Position numbers and translations under genes: made by a program
DNA from: Amycolatopsis sp. FBCC-B4732
GTDB lineage: Bacteria; Actinomycetota; Actinomycetes; Mycobacteriales; Pseudonocardiaceae
Reading direction: 5' to 3'
Length of the DNA stretch: 64,000 nt
Assembly (NCBI RefSeq): GCF_023008405.1
Contig: NZ_CP095376.1
Location: forward strand, 2,690,001-2,754,000
Part shown: positions 36,721 to 45,017 of the stretch, in pieces
How the letters are laid out: every line of letters begins with the position of its first letter
Position numbering within the stretch: position 1 is the first letter of the stretch
Notes under the pieces: generated by a model
Database searches by the model: none
Seen by the model: the letters and a program-made list of their open reading frames with translations, nothing else
Told to the model about the DNA's origin: nothing

Positions 36721-38529
36721 ATGAGGAGTGAATTCTGGTCCCCGAAGAGGAAAGTGCGGCTCGCCGCGGCTTCCTCGGTGACGGCCGCCGCGGTCGTCGC
36801 GGGGCTGCTGGTGGCCGGCGGCAGCCCGGCGACCGCCGCCACCGGGTGCAAGGTCACCTACACCACCAACCAGTGGGACACCGGCTTCACCGCGAACCTC
36901 GCGGTGACCAACCTCGGCGACGCCCTCACGAGCTGGGACGTCCAGTGGGACTTCGCCGGCAACCAGCAGGTGCAGCAGGGCTGGAGCGCCACGTTCAGCC
37001 AGAGCGGCAAGCACGTGAGCGCGAAGAACCCGTCGTGGGGCGGCGCGCTCGGCTCGAACGCGACGGCGAGCTTCGGCTTCAACGGCTCGTACTCCGGCAC
37101 GAACGCCGTCCCCGGCACGTTCACGCTCAACGGCGTCGTCTGCGACGGCAGCACGGGCGGCTCGACGACGACCCCGACGACGCCGACGACCCCCACCACG
37201 CCGACCACCCCGACCACGCCCACCGGGCCGACGACCACGCCGCAGCCGGGCACCCACGTGGACAACCCGTACGCCGGTTCGAAGGGGTACGTGAACCCGG
37301 ACTGGTCGGCCGAGGTGAGCGCGGCGGCCGCGGCCAAGGGCGGCACGCTCGGCGCCCAGATGGCCAAGGTGGCCAACACCTCGACCGCGGTGTGGCTGGA
37401 CCGGATCGCGGCCATCGAAGGCACGTCGAGCGCGCGCGGCCTGCGCGGGCACCTCGACGCGGCGCTGGCCCAGCAGAGCGGCGGCACGCCGGTGACGATC
37501 CAGATCGTCGTCTACGACCTGCCGAACCGCGACTGCGCGGCACTGGCGTCCAACGGTGAGCTGCAGGCGGGCTCGGGCGGCCTGGCCCGGTACAAGAGCG
37601 AGTACATCGACCCGATCGCGTCGATCCTCTCGGACGCGAAGTACGCGCCGCTGCGGGTCGTGGCGGTCGTCGAGCCGGACTCGCTGCCCAACCTGATCAC
37701 CAACACCGCGACGGCCAAGTGCGCCGAAGCACAGTCGACCGGGGCGTACACCCAGGGCATCCAGTACGCGCTGAACAAGCTGCACGCGATCTCGAACGTC
37801 TACAACTACCTGGACATCGCGCACTCGGCGTGGCTGGGCTGGGACAGCAACTTCCAGCCGTTCGTCAACCTGGTCAAGCAGGTGCTGCAGGGCACCACGG
37901 CCGGGGTGAGCAGCATCGACGGCTTCATCAGCGACACGGCGAACTACACCCCGCTGACCGAGCCGAACCTGCCCGACTCGAGCCTCAACGTCGGCGGCCA
38001 GCCGCTGCGGTCGGCGACGTTCTACCAGTGGAACCCGTACTTCGCCGAGGTGCCGTTCGCCACGGCGATGTACAACGCATTCGTGTCGGCGGGCCTGCCG
38101 AGCGGCATCGGCATGCTGATCGACACCTCCCGCAACGGCTGGGGCGGCGCGGCCCGGCCCAGCGGCGCGTCCGGGTCCACTGTGGACAGCTACGTCAACT
38201 CCGGCCGGGTCGACCGGCGGCTGCACCGCGGCAACTGGTGCAACCAGAGCGGAGCCGGGCTGGGGACGCGGCCGACGGCCTCGCCCGCGGCGCACTTCGA
38301 CGCCTACGTCTGGATCAAGCCGCCGGGTGAGTCCGACGGCGCGAGCTCGCAGATCCCGAACGACGAAGGCAAGGGCTTCGACCGGATGTGCGACCCGACC
38401 TTCCACGGCAGCGACCAGGCGAACGGCGGCAACCTGACCGGCGCCCTGCCGAACTCGCCGCTGTCGGGCAAGTGGTTCCAGGCCCAGTTCGAGGAACTGG
38501 TCCAGAACGCCTACCCGGCGGTGCAGTAA
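36721..38529 (+). CDS. GH6 cellobiohydrolase with N-terminal CBM2
   Basis: 602 residues, secreted. Signal peptide about 1-40, CBM2 about 42-140, a Thr-Pro linker of repeated TTP units (about 145-172), GH6 domain about 180-602. Catalytic Asp candidates are in VYDLPNRDCAALASNGE and VVEPDSLPNLIT; HRGNWCNQSGAGLG and DAYVWIKPPGESDG are also family motifs. The long insertions favour a non-reducing-end exo-enzyme over an endoglucanase. 32 nt after the GH5 gene and followed by a strong hairpin. Confidence 0.95.
   Translation: MRSEFWSPKRKVRLAAASSVTAAAVVAGLLVAGGSPATAATGCKVTYTTNQWDTGFTANLAVTNLGDALTSWDVQWDFAGNQQVQQGWSATFSQSGKHVSAKNPSWGGALGSNATASFGFNGSYSGTNAVPGTFTLNGVVCDGSTGGSTTTPTTPTTPTTPTTPTTPTGPTTTPQPGTHVDNPYAGSKGYVNPDWSAEVSAAAAAKGGTLGAQMAKVANTSTAVWLDRIAAIEGTSSARGLRGHLDAALAQQSGGTPVTIQIVVYDLPNRDCAALASNGELQAGSGGLARYKSEYIDPIASILSDAKYAPLRVVAVVEPDSLPNLITNTATAKCAEAQSTGAYTQGIQYALNKLHAISNVYNYLDIAHSAWLGWDSNFQPFVNLVKQVLQGTTAGVSSIDGFISDTANYTPLTEPNLPDSSLNVGGQPLRSATFYQWNPYFAEVPFATAMYNAFVSAGLPSGIGMLIDTSRNGWGGAARPSGASGSTVDSYVNSGRVDRRLHRGNWCNQSGAGLGTRPTASPAAHFDAYVWIKPPGESDGASSQIPNDEGKGFDRMCDPTFHGSDQANGGNLTGALPNSPLSGKWFQAQFEELVQNAYPAVQ
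38175..38187. repeat. GTCCACTGTGGAC copy 4
   Basis: An identical 13-mer inside the GH6 gene, read there as part of GSTVDSY. Confidence 0.5.
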
Positions 38530-38535
38530 CGGTTT

Positions 38536-38574
38536 CCGGGCCGGGCGGTGCCGCGCAGCCGCCGCCCGGCCCGG
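38536..38574. terminator. Hairpin after the cellulase cluster
   Basis: CCGGGCCGGGCGG pairs perfectly with CCGCCCGGCCCGG (13 bp, 13-nt loop), between the convergent GH6 and GNAT genes. Confidence 0.65.
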
Positions 38575-38581
38575 GCTCCAC

Positions 38582-39100
38582 TCACAGGTCTTTGCGGAAA
38601 CTCAGCCGGTCCAGGCCCGGCCCGTCGTAGTCGGGCTGGACCGGCAACCCCTCGAACTCCTTCGGCCCTGGTTCGGTGACGAACCCCATCCGGGTGTGGA
38701 ACGCGTGCGAACCCTTGTTCACCGGCGACGTGATCGCCCGGACGACCGACCGCCCGTTTTCGCGGCTGTGGGCGAAGAAGCGCTCGTACAGCGCCGCGCC
38801 CAGGCCGCGCCCGCGTTCGGCGGGATCGACCCCGACGAAGTGGATGTAGCTCTCGGCCGGCCGCGACGGCGAGAGGAACCCGATCAGGAACGCGACGATC
38901 CGGTCGTCGCCGGTCACGAGGAAGCTGCTGCCGGTGAAGTGCTGGAACATGAGCTTCGGCAGGAGCAGCGCCCGTTGACGGGACCCTTCCGCACCGCCGA
39001 GCCCGCCCCACCAGGTGTCGAGGACGGCGAGCACGGGCAGGTGGTCGTCCGGCCCGGGGCGGCGGACGGCGTGGCCGAGGAGCGGCGCGAGATCGGTCAT
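38582..39100 (-). CDS. GNAT acetyltransferase
   Basis: 172 residues with the acetyl-CoA loop VDPAERGRGLGAALYERF (about 94-111), AITSPVNKGSHAFHTRMGFV and a preceding beta-hairpin ESYIHFVG. Substrate unknown. ATG at 39100; the GTG at 39109 is less likely. It lies between cellulase genes but shows no CebR site of its own. Confidence 0.85.
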   Translation of the reverse strand: MTDLAPLLGHAVRRPGPDDHLPVLAVLDTWWGGLGGAEGSRQRALLLPKLMFQHFTGSSFLVTGDDRIVAFLIGFLSPSRPAESYIHFVGVDPAERGRGLGAALYERFFAHSRENGRSVVRAITSPVNKGSHAFHTRMGFVTEPGPKEFEGLPVQPDYDGPGLDRLSFRKDL

Positions 39101-39148
39101 GGCTTCCACCCTGCCAACCGGCCCGGGCCGAAGCGAGCGGGTTTCGCC

Positions 39149-40420
39149 TCACGGCACCAGGCGGTGCACCCCCACCAGCACCTGCTGCCAGACCGCGGCC
39201 GGGTCGGCGCCCTGCTCGACGGCCTTGAGCCCGGGCGCGATCACCGTCTCCTGGATCTTGCCGTCACCGGGACCCTTGTACTGCGGCTTCCCGACCTTCT
39301 GCGCCTGCGCGACGAAGACCTGCCCGCTCAGCGCGCCGCCGAAGTAGCCGTTCATCTCGCTCAGCAGGTCGGGGGAGGTGAAGGCCTCGACCTGGCTGGG
39401 GAAGTTGCCGCTGACCCGGAACGCGTGCAGCTGCTGCTCCGGCGCGGTCAGCCAGGCGGCGAGGGCGGCGGCTTCCTTCGGGTGCGCGCTCGCGGCCGGG
39501 ACGGTCAGGTAGGACCCGCCCCAGTTGCCACCGCCGTCGGGGAAGGTGTCGGTGATCGCCCACTTGCCCGCGTTGCCCACGCCGGCCTGCTGCTCGATGA
39601 CGCCGAGCATCCACGAAGGACAGACCTTCGTCGCGAACGCGCCCAGGCGCAGGCCGTTGTTGCCGTCGTCGGCGAACGCGGTGAGCCCCGCGGACTGGCC
39701 CTGCTTCACGGCGGTGGTGACCTGGTTCCAGGCGTCCCGCAGCGCGGTGTTCGTCTCCAGCGTCGAGTGGTCTTCACGGTCGAGGTAGCCGACGGGGAGC
39801 TGGTTGACCATGGCGTTGAAGTTCTGCGCCGCGGAGTCGAACCACGCCTTGCCCTTGGAGCGCTTGACGTACCGCTCGCCCGCCTGGAAGTAGCTGTCCC
39901 AGGACTCGAACATCGTCTTCACCGAGCCGGGGTCGGTGGGCAGGCCGGCGGCTCCGAGCAGGTCCTTGCGGTAGCACATGGCGAGCGGGCCGATGTCGGT
40001 GCCGTAGCCGACGAGCTTGCCGTCCTTGCTGCGACCGGCTTCGTACTTCCACTCGAGCCAGCGGCCGGGCCGGACGTCGGCGGGCCCGGCCTTCGCCAGG
40101 TCGGTGAACTTCCCCGACTGCGCGAGGACGTCGGCGAGGTGGCCTTCCTCGACCGCCTGGATGTCGGCGAGCTCCTGGCCGTTCTGCAGCTTGGCCAGCA
40201 GGTCCTGGTGGTACGGTCCGCCCTGCTCGGTGCGGACCTGCCGCACCGTGATCCCGGGGTGGGTGAACTCGTAGCCGGGGATCAGGTCGTCGTAGCCGAA
40301 CTGCCCGAACGTCGCCAGCGTCAGCGTGATCTTCTCGGGCGTGGCCGGCCCGCAGCCACCGGTCAGGACCAGCAGGACCACCGCGGCGGCGCAGGCCAGC
40401 CGTCTTCGGATTTGCTTCAT
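39149..40420 (-). CDS. CebE paralogue: orphan sugar-binding lipoprotein
   Basis: 423 residues. Lipobox LTGGC (Cys near 23) and then a protein close to CebE along its length: LTLATFGQFGYDDLIPGYEF, GGPYHQDLLAKLQNGQELAD, KGKAWFDSAAQNFNAMVNQL and KPQYKGPGDGKIQE. No permease or glucosidase gene is linked, so it may feed CebFG with a different oligosaccharide. The ATG at 40420 has GGGGAG; a GTG at 40441 is rejected. A CebR-like operator and a cebE-like promoter precede it. Confidence 0.85.
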   Translation of the reverse strand: MKQIRRRLACAAAVVLLVLTGGCGPATPEKITLTLATFGQFGYDDLIPGYEFTHPGITVRQVRTEQGGPYHQDLLAKLQNGQELADIQAVEEGHLADVLAQSGKFTDLAKAGPADVRPGRWLEWKYEAGRSKDGKLVGYGTDIGPLAMCYRKDLLGAAGLPTDPGSVKTMFESWDSYFQAGERYVKRSKGKAWFDSAAQNFNAMVNQLPVGYLDREDHSTLETNTALRDAWNQVTTAVKQGQSAGLTAFADDGNNGLRLGAFATKVCPSWMLGVIEQQAGVGNAGKWAITDTFPDGGGNWGGSYLTVPAASAHPKEAAALAAWLTAPEQQLHAFRVSGNFPSQVEAFTSPDLLSEMNGYFGGALSGQVFVAQAQKVGKPQYKGPGDGKIQETVIAPGLKAVEQGADPAAVWQQVLVGVHRLVP

Positions 40421-40459
40421 GTGCGCGCACTCCCCGTCCACGATTCACTCCCTCGTGAT

Positions 40460-40473
40460 TGGGAGCGCTCCCG
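40460..40473. promoter_or_regulatory. CebR-type operator between the orphan binding protein and LacI genes
   Basis: TGGGAGCGCTCCCG, 13 of 14 match, 6 nt after the -10 of the binding-protein gene. Confidence 0.8.
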
Positions 40474-40479
40474 GAGGGG

Positions 40480-40508
40480 AGTCTCGTTCCGGGTGCGGCG
40501 GGTGTCAA
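40480..40508 (-). promoter_or_regulatory. Promoter of the orphan binding-protein gene
   Basis: TTGACA (40508-40503), 17 nt, GAGACT (40485-40480), the same design as the cebE promoter. Confidence 0.6.
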
Positions 40509-40522
40509 GGTGCGCGACGGCG

Positions 40523-40540
40523 GGTGTCCGGACGGACACC
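40523..40540. promoter_or_regulatory. Palindrome before the second LacI gene
   Basis: GGTGTCCG-GA-CGGACACC, perfect 8-bp arms, 19 nt before the GTG. A candidate operator for the LacI protein itself, different from the CebR box. Confidence 0.4.
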
Positions 40541-40559
40541 GGGCGAACGGAGGAGCGCG

Positions 40560-41516
40560 GTGAAGCGGCCGACGATCACTGACATCGCGCGGGAGGCGGG
40601 GGTGTCGAAGGGCGCGGTGTCGTACGCGCTCAACGGGCGCCCGGGCGTCTCCGAGGCGACGCGGGCGCGGATCACGGAGATCGCCCGCCGGCTCGGCTGG
40701 ACCCCGAGCAGCGCGGCGCGGGCACTGGCCGGCGGCCGGACCGGGGCGATCGGCCTGGTCCTGGACCGCGCCCCGGACGTCCTCGGCGTCGAGCCGTTCC
40801 TGGTGGCGCTGCTGGAGGGGGTCGAGCGCGAACTCGGGCCGGTGTCGTTGCTGCTGCCGGTGCGCGGGGCGGGGCACCGCAAGGTGGACGGCCTGCTGCT
40901 CGCGGGCCCGTCGTGCGCGGTGGCCGCCCCGGGCGTACCCGCGGTGCTGCTGGGCGGCCCGCGGCCCGGGCCACCGGGCGTCCCGTCGGTGTGGGTGGAC
41001 GACACCGCGGCCGCGGGCGAGGTGCTGGGCTACCTGGCGGCGCTCGGCCACCGCCGGGTGGTCCGGATCGCGGGCCGGGCGGTGTTCGCCGACCCCCGGG
41101 CGCGCGCGGAGGCGTTCACTTCGGCGGCGGCCCGCCTGGGTTTCGTGGAGACGGCGACGGCCGACGCGGGCACGGCGGAAGCGGGCGCGGGGGTGGCCCA
41201 CCGCGTGCTGGCGGTCCCGAATCCCCCGACGGCTTTGGTGTGCGACACGGACGTACTGGCGGTCGCGGCCCTGGCCGCGGCGCGCGAGCTGGGGCTGGCG
41301 GTACCGGGCGACGTTTCGGTGGTGTCGTGGGATGACTCGCCGTTGTGCCGTCTGGTCCGTCCGGCTTTGTCGGCGGTGCGGCGGCCGTTGGCGGAGTTGG
41401 GTGCGTTGGCGGCGGTGGTGTTGCGGGATTTGCTGGTGGGGGAGGCGGCGGGGGATGTGTGTGCTCCGCGGCCGTTGTTGGTCACTCGGGGGAGTACCGG
41501 GCCCGCTCGGCCGTGA
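40560..41516 (+). CDS. LacI-family regulator, CebR-like position
   Basis: 318 residues: HTH PTITDIAREAGVSKGAVSYAL and hinge WTPSSAARALAGGRTGAIGL, then a somewhat short effector domain ending VVSWDDSPLCRLVRPALSAV. GGAGGAG precedes the GTG. Divergent from the orphan binding-protein gene exactly as cebR is from cebE. The last about 60 codons use TTG and GTG heavily (G/T third positions) instead of CTG/CTC, unlike the rest, a hint of recombination or a different mutational history. Confidence 0.85.
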   Translation: MKRPTITDIAREAGVSKGAVSYALNGRPGVSEATRARITEIARRLGWTPSSAARALAGGRTGAIGLVLDRAPDVLGVEPFLVALLEGVERELGPVSLLLPVRGAGHRKVDGLLLAGPSCAVAAPGVPAVLLGGPRPGPPGVPSVWVDDTAAAGEVLGYLAALGHRRVVRIAGRAVFADPRARAEAFTSAAARLGFVETATADAGTAEAGAGVAHRVLAVPNPPTALVCDTDVLAVAALAAARELGLAVPGDVSVVSWDDSPLCRLVRPALSAVRRPLAELGALAAVVLRDLLVGEAAGDVCAPRPLLVTRGSTGPARP

Positions 41517-41545
41517 AGGCCGCGCCGGTGGACCGGCGCGGCCTT
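41516..41545. terminator. Bidirectional hairpin after the second LacI gene
   Basis: AAGGCCGCGCCGG and CCGGCGCGGCCTT, a perfect 13-bp stem with a TGGA loop, between convergent genes; A and T ends give short U tracts both ways. Confidence 0.7.
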
Positions 41546-41568
41546 CGTGGACCGTCCACTGCGGATGG

Positions 41569-42639
41569 TCAGCTGCCCTGGCAGGACAGCGAAGGTTGCG
41601 GCGGGTTGGTGCCCGTCGCGTTGACCACCAAGCCGAACGTCGTTTGCCCGTCCGGGGCGATGCGGCCGTTCCAATCGGCGTTGCGGACTGTCACCACCGA
41701 ACCGGACTGGCTCAGGGTGCCGTTCCAGACGCTGCCGACCGTCTGGCCGGCGGGCAGCGTCCAGCCCGCCTGCCAGCCGTTGTACGCGGACGTGCCGTGG
41801 TTCATCACCGTCACCGTGGCCTGGTAGCCGCCGCTCCACGCGTTGGTGATCTCGTACATCGCCATGCACGAGCCGACCGGCGTGGTCGGGGTGGTCGGCG
41901 TCGTCGGGGTGGTCGGCGTCGTCGTCGGCGTACCCGGGTTCTTCACGCCGGTGACCTCGCCGTGCCCGCCGTCGAACGTCACGTCCGAGCAGCCGTAGAA
42001 CGTCTCCGCGCTGTCGGAGCGCTTCCACACCGAATAGATGATGTGCCTGCCGGTCTTGTTCGACGGCAGCGCGCCGCTCCACTTGTACTGGCCCTCGACC
42101 GTGCCGACCTGGCCGGTGACCGGCGGGTGGTCGATCGTCAGGAACGGCTGGTCCTCCAGCGAGTCCCAGGTCAGCGGCTGGTTCGGGTTCCAGCCGTCCT
42201 TCGTGACGTAGGTGTAGAACCAGCCGGGGTGCGCCGCCCACGCGTTGTAGGAGAAGTCGAACGTCGCCCCGGACGTCAGGTGGGTCAGTGGCCAGTCGCC
42301 GACCTGGTCGAAGCCGGCGTAACCCGGGTTGCCGCCGGAGCAGAGCTTCCCGTCCGGGATGAAGCCGCGTGTGCGCCCGGCGCCGTCGGAGCGCAGCACC
42401 GCGAACCAGTTGTACAGCGAGTTGGCGCCGCTGGTGTTCACCGCGGCCGAGCAGGCCGGGTTCTGCGGGATGATCTGGCCGGTCGAACTGAGCCCGTCCT
42501 GCCAGCACAGGAACGTCCGGCTGCCCGGTTTCATCATCGCGCCGTGCGCCTCGGCCGTGCCGGTGTTCAGCAGGATGGCGGTCAGGCTCGCCAGCAACAC
42601 GGTGACGGCGGCGAGGATCGTACTTCGTCTCCTGGTCAC
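41569..42639 (-). CDS. AA10 lytic polysaccharide monooxygenase with CBM2
   Basis: 356 residues. Cleavage after the signal peptide (AEA) leaves His32 (HGAMMKPGSRTFLCW) as the N-terminal half of the copper brace; the second His is H137 in AWAAHPGWFYTYVTKDGW. Resembles the cellulose-active, C1-oxidising streptomycete AA10 enzymes through YNWFAVL, GFIPDGKLCSGGN and CSDVTFDGGHGEVTG. A TTP linker leads to a C-terminal CBM2 (about 255-356). It oxidatively opens crystalline cellulose for the GH6/GH48 enzymes. GTG start with AAGGGA. Confidence 0.95.
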   Translation of the reverse strand: MTRRRSTILAAVTVLLASLTAILLNTGTAEAHGAMMKPGSRTFLCWQDGLSSTGQIIPQNPACSAAVNTSGANSLYNWFAVLRSDGAGRTRGFIPDGKLCSGGNPGYAGFDQVGDWPLTHLTSGATFDFSYNAWAAHPGWFYTYVTKDGWNPNQPLTWDSLEDQPFLTIDHPPVTGQVGTVEGQYKWSGALPSNKTGRHIIYSVWKRSDSAETFYGCSDVTFDGGHGEVTGVKNPGTPTTTPTTPTTPTTPTTPVGSCMAMYEITNAWSGGYQATVTVMNHGTSAYNGWQAGWTLPAGQTVGSVWNGTLSQSGSVVTVRNADWNGRIAPDGQTTFGLVVNATGTNPPQPSLSCQGS

Positions 42640-42674
42640 GTCTGTCCCTTCGTCGGGTAGCGTGCGTCGAAGAC

Positions 42675-42699
42675 TGGGAGCGCTCTCAAGGTCAGGATA
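42675..42699 (-). promoter_or_regulatory. LPMO promoter -10 and CebR operator
   Basis: TGGGAGCGCTCTCA (42675-42688 on the plus strand), 13 of 14 match, lies 5 nt after TATCCT (42699-42694, minus strand). No convincing -35. Confidence 0.8.
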
Positions 42700-42795
42700 C
42701 GCGGTGGCGGTCACTTCCGGAACAGCCCGCGGTGACCGGGGCGGCCCCCTTGGCCTACGTTGACGGAGGTCGTCGATCACCGAGAAAGGCACAGC

Positions 42796-43989
42796 GTGGA
42801 AAGTCCGTCTCCGGTCCCCGCCTGGGTGCGGGCCGAACCCCTCCGGCTGCTCGGGTTCGCCGCGCGCGCGGCCCACCCCGATGGCGGGTTCGCCTGGCTC
42901 GACGACACCGGGCGGCCGGTGCTCGACCGGCCCGTCGAAACCTGGATCACCTGCCGGATGACGCACGTCTTCGCGCTGGCGCAGCTGCAGGGCGCCGCGA
43001 CCGAGGCCCAGGTCGCCCACGGCGTCGAGGCGCTGACCGGCCTCCTGCACGATCCGGACCACGGTGGCTGGTACGCGACGACAACGTTGTCAGAGAAGCG
43101 CGCCTACGAGCACGCCTTCGTCGTCCTGGCCGCGTCGAGCGCGACGGCCGCCGGGGCGGCGGGCGCGGAAGAACTGCTGGCCGAGGCGCTGGACGTCGTC
43201 GAACGCCGGTTCTGGGAACCCGGGCCGGGGCTCGTCGCCGACGTCTGGGACCGCGGCTGGACGCGCCTGGAGGACTACCGTGGCGCCAACGCGAACATGC
43301 ACACCGTCGAGGCGTTCCTGGCCGCCGCCGACGTCACCGGCGACCGGGTCTGGGCCACCCGCGCGCTGTCCATTGTGGACCACCTGGTGCACGGCGAAGC
43401 CCGCGCGCACGGCTGGCTGCTGCCGGAGCACTACGACCCGGCCTGGCGGGTGCGCCTCGAGTTCAACCGGGACGAGCCCGCGCACCCGTTCCGCCCGTTC
43501 GGCGCGACGATCGGGCACCTCTTCGAGTGGGCGCGCCTGGCCGTGCACCTCAAGCGCGCGCTCGGCGGCGACGCCCCGGACCGGCTGGTCCCGGACGCGG
43601 CGGCGCTGTTCGAGACGGCGACCCGGACCGGCTGGGCCGTCGACGGGCACCCCGGCTTCGTCTACACCACGGACTTCGACGGCACGCCGGTCGTGCGCAC
43701 CCGGCTGCACTGGGTCGTGGCGGAGGCGATCGCCGCCGCGTGGACGCTGCACCAGGAAACCGGCGAGCCGGTCTACCTCCAGCGGTTCGAGGAGTGGTGC
43801 GCGCACGCCGAGGCCTGCTTCGCCGACCGGGAACGCGGGTCGTGGCACCACGAACTCGACCCGGAGAACCGCCCGGCCGCGACGGTCTGGGCGGGCAAGC
43901 CGGACGTCTACCACGCCTATCAGGCGACGCTGCTGCCCACGCTCCCGCCCGCCGGGTCGTTCGCCGGCGCGCTCACCGCGCGTCGCTAG
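42796..43989 (+). CDS. AGE-family sugar epimerase/isomerase
   Basis: 397 residues, (alpha/alpha)6 barrel of the N-acylglucosamine 2-epimerase family. Active-site-like motifs are TWITCRMTHVFALAQL, YEHAFVVLAASSA, ANANMHTVEAFLAAAD and RTRLHWVVAEAIAAA, closest in style to bacterial mannose isomerase/YihS rather than renin-binding epimerases. It would interconvert an aldose and a ketose such as mannose and fructose in the cytoplasm. GTG at 42796 with AAAGG. It reads away from the LPMO gene and is followed by an aldo/keto reductase after 31 nt. Confidence 0.8.
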   Translation: MESPSPVPAWVRAEPLRLLGFAARAAHPDGGFAWLDDTGRPVLDRPVETWITCRMTHVFALAQLQGAATEAQVAHGVEALTGLLHDPDHGGWYATTTLSEKRAYEHAFVVLAASSATAAGAAGAEELLAEALDVVERRFWEPGPGLVADVWDRGWTRLEDYRGANANMHTVEAFLAAADVTGDRVWATRALSIVDHLVHGEARAHGWLLPEHYDPAWRVRLEFNRDEPAHPFRPFGATIGHLFEWARLAVHLKRALGGDAPDRLVPDAAALFETATRTGWAVDGHPGFVYTTDFDGTPVVRTRLHWVVAEAIAAAWTLHQETGEPVYLQRFEEWCAHAEACFADRERGSWHHELDPENRPAATVWAGKPDVYHAYQATLLPTLPPAGSFAGALTARR

Positions 43990-44020
43990 ACTCCCCACGA
44001 CCCGCCGACCGAGGAGAACC

Positions 44021-45016
44021 ATGTCGCCTTTCGCCGCCGCCGGGAACCGGTACGCGGACATGCCGTACCGGCGGGCCGGACGCAGCGGGCTGAAGCTGCC
44101 CGCCGTGTCGCTCGGCCTCTGGCACAACTTCGGGGACGACAAGCCCCTCGACGTCCAGCGCGCGGTGCTGCGCCGGGCGTTCGACCTCGGCGTGACGCAC
44201 TTCGACCTGGCCAACAACTACGGGCCGCCGCCCGGCGCGGCCGAGGCGAACTTCGGGCGGCACTACGCGGCCGACTTTCGCCCGTACCGCGACGAGATCC
44301 TGGTGTCGTCCAAGGCGGGCTACCTGATGTGGGACGGCCCGTACGGCGAATGGGGCTCGCGCAAGAACCTCCTCGCGAGCCTGGACCAGAGCCTCGCCCG
44401 CACCGGACTGGACCACTTCGACGTCTTCTACTCCCACCGCCCGGACCCGGAGACGCCGATCGAGGAGACCATGGGTGCCCTCGACACCGCCGTCCGGTCG
44501 GGCAAGGCGCTGTACGCGGGCATCTCGAACTACTCGCCCGAGCAGACCGAGGCCGCGCTCGCCGCGCTTCGCGACCTCGGCACGCCGCTGCTCATCCACC
44601 AGCCGTCGTACTCGATCCTCAACCGGTGGGTCGAGGACGGTCTCCTCGACACCCTCGACGAGCACGGCACCGGCTCGATCGCGTACTCGCCGCTGAGCCA
44701 GGGCCTGCTGACCGACCGCTACCTCGACGGCGTCCCGGCCGACTCGCGGGCGGCCGGCGCGAGCCCGTTCCTCACCCGCGACCGCCTCACCGAGGAGACG
44801 CTGGACAAGATCCGCGCGCTGAACGACGTCGCGAAGCGGCGCGGGCAGACGCTGGCCCAGCTCGCCATCGCCTGGGTGCTGCGCCGCGGGCGCGTGACGT
44901 CGGCGCTGATCGGCGCCAGCAGCGTCGCGCAGCTGGAGAACACCGTCGCGGCCACCGCGAACCTCGAGTTCACCGACGACGAGCTGGCCGAGATCGACCG
45001 GATCGCCGCCCGGTAG
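44021..45016 (+). CDS. YghZ-type aldo/keto reductase (AKR14-like)
   Basis: 331 residues; closest to L-glyceraldehyde-3-phosphate reductase YghZ. Motifs: THFDLANNYGPPPGAAE with catalytic Asp and Tyr, VSSKAGYLMWDGPYGEWGSR, FYSHRPDPETPIEETM with His, GISNYSPEQT, IAYSPLSQGLLTDRYLDGVP. NADPH-dependent cytoplasmic reductase. GAGGAG before the ATG. Probably co-transcribed with the AGE isomerase; the real substrate pair is unknown. Confidence 0.85.
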   Translation: MSPFAAAGNRYADMPYRRAGRSGLKLPAVSLGLWHNFGDDKPLDVQRAVLRRAFDLGVTHFDLANNYGPPPGAAEANFGRHYAADFRPYRDEILVSSKAGYLMWDGPYGEWGSRKNLLASLDQSLARTGLDHFDVFYSHRPDPETPIEETMGALDTAVRSGKALYAGISNYSPEQTEAALAALRDLGTPLLIHQPSYSILNRWVEDGLLDTLDEHGTGSIAYSPLSQGLLTDRYLDGVPADSRAAGASPFLTRDRLTEETLDKIRALNDVAKRRGQTLAQLAIAWVLRRGRVTSALIGASSVAQLENTVAATANLEFTDDELAEIDRIAAR

Positions 45017-45017
45017 C

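Noticed and set aside
37160..37245. Short DNA repeats ACGACGCC/ACCCCGACC, first taken for a CRISPR-like or microsatellite array
   Set aside because: They encode the Thr-Pro linker between CBM2 and GH6; similar linkers occur in the LPMO and GH74 genes.
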